A DNA stretch of 64,000 bases from Paenibacillus_AP thailandensis (GTDB taxonomy: Bacteria; Bacillota; Bacilli; Paenibacillales; Paenibacillaceae), in assembly GCF_042685365.1 (NCBI RefSeq), contig NZ_JBHUMY010000043.1:1-64000 (forward strand), in the 5' to 3' direction. Positions within the stretch are counted from its first letter, which is position 1, and each line of letters starts with the position of its first letter. A model generated the notes under the pieces. The model did not search any database and had not been told where the DNA came from. It saw nothing but the letters and a program-made list of their open reading frames with translations. The translations under genes and the position numbers were made by a program. This document shows positions 34,449 to 42,123 of the stretch, piece by piece.

Positions 34449-35444
34449 TTAAACTTTCCGGCCCAGCTTGTCCAGATGATCGAGCAGGATGCCCGTCCCC
34501 TTCACGACGCAATGCATCGGGTCCTCCGCGACGAGGACCGGCACCTTCAGCTCTTCGGACAGCAGCGAGTCGAGCCCGTCCAGCAAAGCGCCGCCGCCCG
34601 TCAGAATGACGCCGCGGTCGATAATGTCCGCCGACAGCTCCGGCGGGGTCCGTTCCAATACCGTTTTCGCGGCCGCCACAATGGACATGACCGGGTCCCA
34701 GAGCGCTTCCCGCACCTCTTCCGAGCGAACCGTAATCGTAAGCGGAAGGCCCGTTACCATATCCCGTCCCCGAATGTCGATTTCTCCCCGTTTGCCATCC
34801 TCGTAGACCGTACCGATCTTCACCTTGATATCTTCGCTTGTCCGCTCGCCGATCAGAAGCTTGTACTTGTCTTTAATATACTTCATGATCGCCAGGTCGA
34901 ACTTGTCCCCTGCGACTTTAAGCGAAGAGGAGGTAACGACGTCGCCCATGGACAACACGGCCACATCCGTCGTTCCCCCGCCGATATCGACCACCATATT
35001 CCCGCTCGGCTGAAAAATATCCATGCCCGCGCCGATCGCGGCAGCCTTAGGCTCCTCTTCCAAATAAACGTCCTTCGCCCCGCTGCGCTCAGCCGCTTCG
35101 CGAATCGCCTTCTGCTCCACCGAAGTGATGTTCGTCGGAGCGCAGATCAGCACCCGCGGGCGGCTGAACCAGCCTCGGCCTTCGACTCGGTCGATAAACG
35201 CCCTCAACATGATTTCCGTAATTTCGAAATCCGCGATAACGCCGTCCCGAAGCGGACGAATCGCGATGATGTTGCCCGGCGTGCGGCCTACCATCCGATG
35301 CGCTTCTTCGCCTACGGCCAGAACCTTCTTCGTATCGCTCTCGATGGCGACGACGGAAGGTTCGTCGAGCACAACCCCCTTCCCTTTCATATGAATGGAT
35401 ACGTTGGCCGTTCCCAGATCAATCCCTATGTCCTTGCTTAGCAT
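34449..35444 (-). CDS. mbl: Cell-shape actin homologue Mbl (MreB family)
   Basis: A 331-residue actin-like ATPase. Phosphate-1 loop DIGIDLGTANVSIH, phosphate-2 VVDIGGGTTDVAVLSMG and adenosine motif VILTGGGALLDGL are all present. Mbl filaments run beneath the membrane and guide lateral wall synthesis. Position next to spoIIID and flhOP identifies it as mbl rather than mreB or mreBH. ATG 35444 (MLSKDIGIDLG) with SD GGAGG is chosen over a longer open frame upstream. The product ends RKV. Confidence 0.95.
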   Translation of the reverse strand: MLSKDIGIDLGTANVSIHMKGKGVVLDEPSVVAIESDTKKVLAVGEEAHRMVGRTPGNIIAIRPLRDGVIADFEITEIMLRAFIDRVEGRGWFSRPRVLICAPTNITSVEQKAIREAAERSGAKDVYLEEEPKAAAIGAGMDIFQPSGNMVVDIGGGTTDVAVLSMGDVVTSSSLKVAGDKFDLAIMKYIKDKYKLLIGERTSEDIKVKIGTVYEDGKRGEIDIRGRDMVTGLPLTITVRSEEVREALWDPVMSIVAAAKTVLERTPPELSADIIDRGVILTGGGALLDGLDSLLSEELKVPVLVAEDPMHCVVKGTGILLDHLDKLGRKV

Positions 35445-35581
35445 AAGCCTTAAGTCCTCCAACGAATAATGTTTGCGCGTCTCATTATAGTTCCGTTGAC
35501 ACAGGAACGTCTGCTGAACATTATTCGCCAAAAAAACCGAAAATCCTTTATATGTCACAAAAAAATATGTCGTAAAAAACT

Positions 35582-35869
35582 TTACACCTTAGCCGCCGCC
35601 AGCACCTCCCGTTTTTTTCCGCTCGACTTCTTATATTTGATTTTGGTTGCTTCGCCGCCGCGAAGATGGCGAATCGACTTATGGTACTCGAGAATGTGCT
35701 TGACCTGATCTGCCAGATCGGGGTTAATCTCCGGCAGACGTTCGGTTAAATCCTTGTGAACCGTGCTTTTGGAAACGCCGAACTCTTTTGCGATTGTACG
35801 GACCGTATGCTTCGTTTCCACAATGCAGCGGCCTATTTTAATGGTGCGCTCTTTGATGTAATCGTGCAC
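35582..35869 (-). CDS. spoIIID: Sporulation transcription factor SpoIIID
   Basis: A 95-residue mother-cell regulator. The helix-turn-helix TVRTIAKEFGVSKSTVHKDL and the tail ILEYHKSIRHLRGGEATKIK are almost identical to B. subtilis SpoIIID, which represses and activates sigma-E regulon genes. The start is GTG 35869 with GGAGG at 7 nt, read from homology (HDYIKERTIKIG); the frame extends 64 codons further upstream without SD. A good sigma-E-like promoter lies 35-60 bp upstream. The C-terminal basic tail (KKREVLAAAKV) is slightly longer than in B. subtilis. Confidence 0.97.
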   Translation of the reverse strand: MHDYIKERTIKIGRCIVETKHTVRTIAKEFGVSKSTVHKDLTERLPEINPDLADQVKHILEYHKSIRHLRGGEATKIKYKKSSGKKREVLAAAKV

Positions 35870-35903
35870 GTTCCCGCCTCCCTTACCTGAGATAGTTTGG
35901 TAC

Positions 35904-35929
35904 ATTATATGAGTGGCGCGGGTAGATAT
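35904..35929 (-). promoter_or_regulatory. Sigma-E-like promoter of spoIIID
   Basis: ATA (35927-35929), 15 bp, CATATAAT (35904-35911) on the minus strand. The -10 matches the sigma-E consensus CATACAAT at seven of eight positions, and spoIIID is a known sigma-E target in B. subtilis. Confidence 0.65.
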
Positions 35930-36060
35930 TCTTTGTGGCCAAGCATGACAAGCCGTTTGCCGCAAATTTTCGTGCAACCTGCAGCCGCGGGCAGGGAAGG
36001 ACAGGACCCCTTGGCTCCCTCCGAGGAAGAAGAAGTCTTGCCGATTGCCCGGACAGCGCA

Positions 36061-36101
36061 AAAAAATAAGCCAAGGCTCCCGTCTGGGGTTCCTTGGCTT
36101 T
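36061..36101 (-). terminator. Terminator of spoIIQ
   Basis: AAGCCAAGG pairs with CCTTGGCTT, followed by ATTTTTTTG on the minus strand. Confidence 0.88.
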
Positions 36102-36126
36102 AAGCTTAGACATTAGACTTGCTTCT

Positions 36127-36876
36127 TTATTGCTGTTCCATCAGCTCAGCCGGATTTTTCGCTTCGCCGTTCACGCGAACCTCGAAGTGCACATGTACGC
36201 CGAGATCCCGTTCCGCGTCGCTGCGGCCCGCTTTGGCAATGACGGATCCTTGCTTCACTTCGTCGCCTTCGGCTACGCTGACATCGGACAAGCTTTCGTA
36301 AATCGTCACCAGGCCGTTGCCGTGGTCGATTTCCACGACGTTGCCGTTCGTCGGATGTTTCTCGACATGGCTCACTTTGCCGCTAAGAGCCGCTACTACG
36401 TCAAACGTTTCGCCGTTCGGATCCGACAGGTCGACGCCGACGTGAGGCGTAAAGGTATCGCCGGACTGTACGACGGCCGCGGCGCGTTCTTCTTCGCCCG
36501 CTTCGCTGTCGTAGAACGAAAGCACTTCGTCCAGCTTGTCGCGATTCAATACCGGCCACTCGAGCTTCTCGTTGCCCGGAAGCGCGTCGACAATGGCTTC
36601 CTCGTCTTGCGGCGCCGCCGTCGCTTCCCCGCCTGCGGTACCTTCAGTCGCTTCGGACGGAGTCGTGGTGGAAGTCTTGCTAGTTGTATCCGCGCCCTGA
36701 TAGATCCACATTAAGGTTACGATAATTGCTGCCGCGGCCAGAAACGCTGCCGGTGTCACCCATTTTTTCGACAGCAGCCTCTTCCATCCGCTGCCAGATT
36801 TCGCGGCAGATGCTTCTCTCCCTATCGTTTTGGGAGTTTCTTCTTTTTGCTTCGGTTTGTTTTGGTTTTCATTCAT
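36127..36876 (-). CDS. spoIIQ: M23/LytM-fold sporulation protein SpoIIQ
   Basis: A 249-residue forespore membrane protein. A basic cytoplasmic tail is followed by one helix (WVTPAAFLAAAAIIVTLMWIY), an acidic Ser/Thr/Ala linker, and a LytM domain from about 110. In B. subtilis SpoIIQ binds SpoIIIAH across the intermembrane space during engulfment, and its LytM domain lacks a metal ligand. Here FTPHVGVDL and LGVHVHFEV supply the HxxxD and HxH patterns of active M23 enzymes, so catalysis is possible. It lies between spoIID and spoIIID as in Bacillus, with a sigma-F-like promoter. Confidence 0.93.
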   Translation of the reverse strand: MNENQNKPKQKEETPKTIGREASAAKSGSGWKRLLSKKWVTPAAFLAAAAIIVTLMWIYQGADTTSKTSTTTPSEATEGTAGGEATAAPQDEEAIVDALPGNEKLEWPVLNRDKLDEVLSFYDSEAGEEERAAAVVQSGDTFTPHVGVDLSDPNGETFDVVAALSGKVSHVEKHPTNGNVVEIDHGNGLVTIYESLSDVSVAEGDEVKQGSVIAKAGRSDAERDLGVHVHFEVRVNGEAKNPAELMEQQ

Positions 36877-36895
36877 TTTCTATCACCTCACTAGC

Positions 36896-36924
36896 CATTG
36901 TTGCCAGAACGTCTAGCTTTATAC
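36896..36924 (-). promoter_or_regulatory. Sigma-F-like promoter of spoIIQ
   Basis: GTATA (36920-36924), 14 bp, GGCAACAATG (36896-36905) on the minus strand. This fits GYATA and GGNNANANTR; the spacer is one base short of the usual. spoIIQ is a sigma-F gene in B. subtilis. The predicted leader is only about 12 nt. Confidence 0.7.
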
Positions 36925-36957
36925 GTGAGAAGATAGAAAGTTTTTTAGAAAAAGAAC

Positions 36958-38145
36958 TTATAAACGGCGGTCTTCCGATAAATTCGCAAGCTTCGAAGCT
37001 TGCACGACTTCCGCTCCCGTATAGTAGTAAGCCAGGATATCAAGCGCGTTCCGCCCCTCCTTGGCCATTCCGTTCGCCCCCCATTGGCTCATGCCAATGC
37101 CGTGGCCGTAGCCGTAGGTCGTGATGGCGATGGAATCTCCTTCAACCTTCCACGTAAATTGAGAGGACGCGAGGCCTAGCTTCTCTCTTACTTCGCGGCC
37201 GCTGTAGGTGCGGCCCTCGATCCGGATCTCGGCAATCCGTTTGCCGTCCGTCCGCTCCAGCACCTTAATCGAAGGCTTGCCCGGCTCCCGCCCCGAACTG
37301 ATGCCCAGCTTGCCGTAAAACTCCTTCAGCGTCATCGTGACCGTTTCTTTATAATCGGGAGAAAGGTCGACGTCCCACGGGCTTGGAACGCTTCGCAAAT
37401 AAGGGATTTCCTCCTGCCAGTAATCTTCCGAATTTTCGGTATAGCCGTTGCTTGTGGAGAAAAAAACCGCCTCGATCGGCTCGCCGCGGAACGTTACGAT
37501 CTCCCCTTTCGTCTCCTCCGTCGCCTTATCGAGCACAGCCATATATTTCTCCCGGCTTTCCTTATCCATCGTCTGGCCCAGCTTCTTCAAAGGGACATAA
37601 ACTTGATGGACGGGCGTATCCGTCACATCGGCGTTGCGCACCGGCATGCCGCTCCTGTCGCGAAGCTCCAGCCTTCGCACAATATACGTGCGCGCCGCGA
37701 TCGCCTGCGCCTTAAGCGCCTCGAGCTCGAAGTCGGGAGGCATCTCCCCGGCGACAACGCCTCTGACATACGTTTCGAGCGGCACTCTCTCAACGCGATT
37801 TTCGCCGGTAATATAAACCCGGACGACGACATCCCCGAGCTCGTCCGCCGCTCCGCCTTTAGCGGCCCCGCTTCCTTCCTCCGGCGGCGGGTTCCCCGGC
37901 CGTTCCCGGACTCCGCCCGCCGCGGCGTCCCTTCCTTCCGCCGCCCGCTCAAAGGCAGCTCCTTCTTCTTGCTTCTGCTGCGCGCTCCGCATCGTCCCGG
38001 CGCCCGGCTGCTGCCGCAAATCCGCGGCGATCAGCTGAACGAGCAGCGCGCTTGCTCCCAGCATGACGCCGACGGCAAACGGCGCCCATAGGCGGCTTGT
38101 CCGCCATTTGCGGATGCGCAGGCGTATACGTCTTGCCCCAGTCAT
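36958..38145 (-). CDS. spoIID: Stage II sporulation protein D (SpoIID)
   Basis: A 395-residue membrane-anchored lytic transglycosylase. One N-terminal helix (LWAPFAVGVMLGASALLVQL) precedes a charged, Glu/Ala/Gly-rich linker and the SpoIID domain, with VPLETYVRGVVAGEMPPDF (catalytic Glu), LKAQAIAARTYIVRR, AVFFSTSNGYTENSE and YGHGIGMSQWGANGMA. It removes septal peptidoglycan with SpoIIM and SpoIIP to drive engulfment. ATG 38145 has GGGAG at 10 nt. In B. subtilis the upstream neighbour is murAA; here an efflux operon intervenes and a terminator stands 40 bp before the start. Confidence 0.95.
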   Translation of the reverse strand: MTGARRIRLRIRKWRTSRLWAPFAVGVMLGASALLVQLIAADLRQQPGAGTMRSAQQKQEEGAAFERAAEGRDAAAGGVRERPGNPPPEEGSGAAKGGAADELGDVVVRVYITGENRVERVPLETYVRGVVAGEMPPDFELEALKAQAIAARTYIVRRLELRDRSGMPVRNADVTDTPVHQVYVPLKKLGQTMDKESREKYMAVLDKATEETKGEIVTFRGEPIEAVFFSTSNGYTENSEDYWQEEIPYLRSVPSPWDVDLSPDYKETVTMTLKEFYGKLGISSGREPGKPSIKVLERTDGKRIAEIRIEGRTYSGREVREKLGLASSQFTWKVEGDSIAITTYGYGHGIGMSQWGANGMAKEGRNALDILAYYYTGAEVVQASKLANLSEDRRL

Positions 38146-38184
38146 CGTCTCGCAGCTCCCTTCCTTCCAGGCGCGGTTGGCGAG

Positions 38185-38212
38185 AAAAGCCCGCATCTGC
38201 ACATGCGGGCTT
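38185..38212 (-). terminator. Terminator of the efflux operon, just upstream of spoIID
   Basis: AAGCCCGCAT-gtgcag-ATGCGGGCTT followed by TTCTCG on the minus strand. Any spoIID promoter must lie between here and 38145, or transcription must pass this hairpin. Confidence 0.8.
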
Positions 38213-38226
38213 CCTCCAATTCTTGA

Positions 38227-38272
38227 AATATAAGCTAGCATCGGAACTCCGTACCTCTACCAAGCTTATATT
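38227..38272. repeat. 10-bp inverted repeat between the efflux operon and spoIID
   Basis: AATATAAGCT (38227-38236) and AGCTTATATT (38263-38272) are perfect inverted copies separated by 26 bp. The site could be an operator or an RNA hairpin; nothing shows which. Confidence 0.5.
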
Positions 38273-38377
38273 CCGCCCGGAAACGAGATCGTCTCCCTTG
38301 GCAGGAGACTCGGCCGTTTTCGGCCGGCCTGTATGGAATTATTCTATGAGACGGTTTGATAGGATAGAACCCGTACT

Positions 38378-39562
38378 TTAATCGTGTCGCAAAGCGTCGA
38401 CCGGGCGTAGGCTTGCCGCCTTGTTCGCCGGGATAAAGCCGAACACGACGCCTACAAAAGCGGAGAAGCCGAACGACAGCATGACCGTATTGAGAGGCAC
38501 TTCCGTTTCCGTTCCCATCGCAATGCCGATGATGAAGGAGGCGATATACCCGAGCACGATGCCGACCGCTCCGCCTAAACCGCTTATCGTTACGGACTCT
38601 ACCAGAAACTGAAACAGGATGTCTCTCTTTTTGGCGCCCAGCGATTTGCGGATGCCGATTTCTCGCGTCCGTTCCGTTACGGACACGAGCATGATGTTCA
38701 TAATGCCGATGCCGCCGACGACAAGCGAGATGGCCGCCACGTAAATCAGCTGACGGTTCATCGTTTCGTTAACCGAGTTGAGCGTCTCCATCGCGTCTTC
38801 CTGATTGGAAACCCGATACGCGTCTTCGTCCGCGAACTTCGCGTACAAGCTGGATTCCAGATCGCCGACGACTTGGTCCATGTCGCTGCCGTCCGCCACC
38901 TTGACGTAAATCGTGGAGACGCCGCTTTGATCGAATATTTTTTGCCCGGTTGAAATCGGAATCAATATTTTTTCGTCGTTCGAGCCGGTCAGCGATTCGC
39001 CTTTCGATTCCAGCAGGCCGACAATCGTGAAGATGTAGCCGTTGATCGTTATTTTTTTGCCGACAGCCTCCTGAGGATCTTCCCCTTCGTCCTCGAACAG
39101 ATCCTTGGCCGTCTGCGTCCCGATAAGCGCAACCTTCTGCCTGTTCGCAATGTCGGGCGCCGCAATGTAGCGGCCGTCCTGCACGCTGAACTCCTGCGCG
39201 ATCTCGTAGTCCGGCGTAATGCCCAGCACGGACACCGTGACCGACGTCCCGCCGAATTTGGCATAGCCGGTGCTGCTTACGATCGGCGCGACGGCTTCGA
39301 TGCCGTCGATATCGGCGAAGGCTTCCGCTTCGTCGATCGACAGCGTCGTCACCGAGCCGCGGCCCGTAATGTTGACGCTGACCTGACTCGTTCCAAGGGA
39401 AGCGACCTGATCCGCGACTTCGTTAGCGGAAGCGCGGCCCATCGCCACCAGGGCGATAACGGTCGCAACGCCGATCAGAATGCCAAGCATGGACAAGATC
39501 GTTCTAAGTTTGTTCGACAAGACGCTTTTGATCGCCATCTTGAGGCCTTGCGACAATTTCAC
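38378..39562 (-). CDS. MacB-type ABC transporter permease
   Basis: A 394-residue permease with four helices: one near the N-terminus (LSMLGILIGVATVIALVAMG), a large extracytoplasmic MacB_PCD domain (about 45-240), and three at the C-terminus within the FtsX domain (VGGIGIMNIMLVSVTERTREIGIRKSLGAK is the signature region). Partner of the ATPase and membrane-fusion protein upstream; together they form a tripartite-like exporter as in Gram-positive YknXYZ/MacAB systems that export toxic peptides or drugs. GTG 39562 (SD AAGGAGGG) overlaps the ATPase gene by 59 bp. The downstream ATG at 39538 is a possible alternative. Confidence 0.92.
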   Translation of the reverse strand: MKLSQGLKMAIKSVLSNKLRTILSMLGILIGVATVIALVAMGRASANEVADQVASLGTSQVSVNITGRGSVTTLSIDEAEAFADIDGIEAVAPIVSSTGYAKFGGTSVTVSVLGITPDYEIAQEFSVQDGRYIAAPDIANRQKVALIGTQTAKDLFEDEGEDPQEAVGKKITINGYIFTIVGLLESKGESLTGSNDEKILIPISTGQKIFDQSGVSTIYVKVADGSDMDQVVGDLESSLYAKFADEDAYRVSNQEDAMETLNSVNETMNRQLIYVAAISLVVGGIGIMNIMLVSVTERTREIGIRKSLGAKKRDILFQFLVESVTISGLGGAVGIVLGYIASFIIGIAMGTETEVPLNTVMLSFGFSAFVGVVFGFIPANKAASLRPVDALRHD

Positions 39563-40265
39563 GGCTGTTCCCTCCTTCCAGCTCCGTCAGCACCCCGTCC
39601 CGGATCATCACGATGCGCTTGGCCCTCTTGGCCACTTCCATATCGTGCGTGATGAGAATAATGGTCTGGCCCGCATCGTTCAGCTCCTCCATCATGCCCA
39701 GCACTTCCATCCCGGTTTTGGAATCGAGCGCGCCCGTAGGCTCGTCCGCAAGCAGAAGCGAAGGATTCGTCGCGAGCGCCCGCGCGATGGCGACGCGCTG
39801 CTGCTGGCCGCCCGACAGCTCGCTCGGGCGATGGCCCATCCGGTGCGCAAGGCCAACGCGCTCCAGCGCTTCGGCCGCTCTCGCTTTTCTTTCTTTGCCG
39901 GACATGCCCCGATATATAAGCGGCAGCTCGCAGTTTTCGAGAGCCGACAGCTTGGGCAGCAGATGGTAGCCTTGAAAAATGAACCCGATTTTTTTATTGC
40001 GGAATTCCGTCAGCTTGTTGTCGCTCTGACCGACGACTTCGGCGCCGTCCAGCTTATAGCTGCCGCCCGACGGCACGTCCAGACATCCGATAATGTTCAT
40101 CAGCGTCGATTTGCCGGAACCGGACGGGCCGACGATCGCCAAAAAGTCCCCATGGGTCACGTTAAGCGAAACGCCGTGCAATATCGTCGTTTTTTCCCGG
40201 CCCATCATGTAATACTTCACGACATTGTTAATTTCGATCAGAGGAGGATTCGGTCGGTCATTCAT
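39504..40265 (-). CDS. MacB-type ABC transporter ATP-binding protein
   Basis: A 253-residue ATPase: Walker A GPSGSGKST, Q-loop FIFQGYHLLPKLSALEN, signature LSGGQQQRVAIARAL, Walker B LLLADEPTGALD, H-loop ITHDMEVAK. The Tyr/Met-rich KYYMMGREKTTILHGVS start is typical of LolD/MacB-type ATPases that power mechanotransmission exporters. It overlaps the adaptor gene by 4 bp (ATGA) and the permease gene by 59 bp, so the three are one coupled operon. Confidence 0.95.
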   Translation of the reverse strand: MNDRPNPPLIEINNVVKYYMMGREKTTILHGVSLNVTHGDFLAIVGPSGSGKSTLMNIIGCLDVPSGGSYKLDGAEVVGQSDNKLTEFRNKKIGFIFQGYHLLPKLSALENCELPLIYRGMSGKERKARAAEALERVGLAHRMGHRPSELSGGQQQRVAIARALATNPSLLLADEPTGALDSKTGMEVLGMMEELNDAGQTIILITHDMEVAKRAKRIVMIRDGVLTELEGGNSREIVARPQDGDQKRLVEQT

Positions 40266-41839
40266 CGCATGCCTCCGCTCATTCCGCCGCCAGGGGCGGT
40301 TCCTCTCGAGAAATTGCCGCCCGTACCGCCGCCCGGGAAACTGCCGCCCGGGAACATAAATTGCTGCGTTTGCTGGGTGCTTTCCTCACCCATGCCCGCT
40401 TCGCCCTGCGGTAGCGGGACAAGCACCTGCTGCCCCTCTTCCAGGCCGGATACGATTTCGACGTAAGCGTCGTTGCTAAGACCGGTCGTCACTTCGACGA
40501 GCTTTCCGCCAAGCGTATCGATTCGTTGCAGCGCGCGCTGATTGCCCGCTCCGCTTTCGGTTTCCGCTGCGGCTTGGCCGCTGCCGTCGCCGCCCGATGC
40601 GGCCGTATCGCCGCCGGATTCGCCGCCCGCCGCACTTTGCTCCGGCGCCGCGCCTTGAGCGCCGCCCTTGCCGGCTTCGCTTGCGGCGCCCGCTTGGGCT
40701 GCTCCGCTTGCGGCGCTTTCTGCACCGGCGCTGCCGCCCGCTTCGCCGGACGCGGCGCCTTGGGCCGTCTGCCCCGTGCCGCGCTGACCGGCGGACGCGC
40801 TGTCGGATCCGCTGCCGGACGTCCTGCCGGATGCGCTAGTCCCCTGCTGCGCGTCTTCTCCGGCAGCTGCTCCCGCCTCGCCGGCGGCCGCGCCGCCCGT
40901 TTCTCCGCTCGACACGCGCACGTAAGATTTGCCGCCCGCTTCGACGACGGCATTCACCGGCACGAGCAGCACATTTTCCTTCGATTCGATCGTAATGGCC
41001 GCTTCGCCGGACATGCCGACCATGACGCCCTCCTTGTCCGTCAGCAGAATGCTGACCTCAAACGAAGACGAGCCGTTGCTGGACGTTCCTTCCTTGGCGA
41101 TTTCCGAAACCGTCCCGGCAAACGTTTTGTCCGTAAACGAGCTCAGCGTAATATCAGCCGTTTGGCCGACCTTGACCGACGTAATGTCGGTCTCGTCAAC
41201 CGTCGTCGTAAATTCCAAATAGTCGTAATCGACGATTTCCACGACTGTCGTGTTCCCTTCGACTTCATCGCCGACTTCGATGCTCAAGTCCGTCACTTGC
41301 CCGTTGATCGGCGCCACGATTTGCTTGACCTCTTCGGATTGCTCTTCATAAATGTCTTGAAGATCCTCTTGATAATCCGCGATCTGGTCGTTGGCGTCCT
41401 CGATGCTCTTCTCCAGCGATTTTTTGGTTTCTTCTTCGTTCTCCGTACCCGTCGCTTCCTTATAGCTTTCCTGATAATCCAGAATCTCTTCCTTCAGCTT
41501 CTCGATGTTGTTGTTAATCTCTTCAATCTGGTCGTCATAATTGTCGGTATCCTCAAACGTGGCGATAACGTCGCCCGCTTTGACCGTATCTCCCTCCGCG
41601 ACGTTGACCGTCGCGATCGTGCCGCTTTTGCCGGCCGTCACCGTCTCCCTCGAATTGGCCGCGACCGATCCGGTGCCGCTGATCTGATTTACGATGTCTC
41701 CTCTTGTCACCCGCACCGTCGTCGCGGTCGAAGCCGCCTCAACCTTGTTTTCTTTATTGAAAACAAAGTAATAGTAAGCCCCGCCCCCGGCCGCGGCAAT
41801 TATAATTATGACGCCGAGCCATACCATCCATTTCCTCAT
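40262..41839 (-). CDS. Efflux periplasmic-adaptor-like protein (HlyD/MacA family)
   Basis: A 525-residue membrane-fusion protein. N-terminal helix (VWLGVIIIIAAAGGGAYYYF), lipoyl half-motifs (SGTGSVAANSRETVTAGKSG, VNVAEGDTVKAGDVIATFED and GQVTDLSIEVGDEVEG), a short coiled coil (about 100-170), then beta-barrel parts. Between about 315 and 435 a Gly/Ala/Ser/Gln-rich low-complexity stretch is inserted within the barrel region before the final domain (LGGKLVEVTTGLSNDAYVEI), and the C-terminus is Gly/Met-rich. Homologues usually have about 400 residues. ATG 41839 follows GTGGAG; an ATG seven codons upstream is less likely. Confidence 0.9.
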   Translation of the reverse strand: MRKWMVWLGVIIIIAAAGGGAYYYFVFNKENKVEAASTATTVRVTRGDIVNQISGTGSVAANSRETVTAGKSGTIATVNVAEGDTVKAGDVIATFEDTDNYDDQIEEINNNIEKLKEEILDYQESYKEATGTENEEETKKSLEKSIEDANDQIADYQEDLQDIYEEQSEEVKQIVAPINGQVTDLSIEVGDEVEGNTTVVEIVDYDYLEFTTTVDETDITSVKVGQTADITLSSFTDKTFAGTVSEIAKEGTSSNGSSSFEVSILLTDKEGVMVGMSGEAAITIESKENVLLVPVNAVVEAGGKSYVRVSSGETGGAAAGEAGAAAGEDAQQGTSASGRTSGSGSDSASAGQRGTGQTAQGAASGEAGGSAGAESAASGAAQAGAASEAGKGGAQGAAPEQSAAGGESGGDTAASGGDGSGQAAAETESGAGNQRALQRIDTLGGKLVEVTTGLSNDAYVEIVSGLEEGQQVLVPLPQGEAGMGEESTQQTQQFMFPGGSFPGGGTGGNFSRGTAPGGGMSGGMR

Positions 41840-41996
41840 TGGCGCAACTCCACCCTCCATCAGTCTTTATCAGCACGACTATAACATCCAAAAATGAACA
41901 AACGATGAACAAGCCCGCGGGTCCGCCTGCCAAGCGAGGCTTCGTCAAGCGCAACGATCATAACGGTAAATTTCGCGCGCCAGCCCCTTTTGAATG

Positions 41997-42032
41997 AAAA
42001 AAAGAGCCTCTGCCGCGCGCCGGCAAAGACTC
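41997..42032 (-). terminator. Second terminator downstream of murA
   Basis: A 12-bp stem (GAGTCTTTGCCG with CGGCAGAGGCTC, two GU pairs) followed by seven T on the minus strand. Confidence 0.85.
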
Positions 42033-42073
42033 AAATACCGATAGACCTGGACAAACGATCATTCGCCCCGAAA

Positions 42074-42121
42074 CAAAAAATACCGGCGCTCCGCCTCTCA
42101 AGGAGGCTGAAACGCCGGTAT
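42074..42121 (-). terminator. First terminator downstream of murA
   Basis: ATACCGGCG and CGCCGGTAT enclose an inner GCCTCCT/AGAGGC stem; a T tract follows on the minus strand, directly after the murA stop. Confidence 0.9.
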
Positions 42122-42123
42122 CA

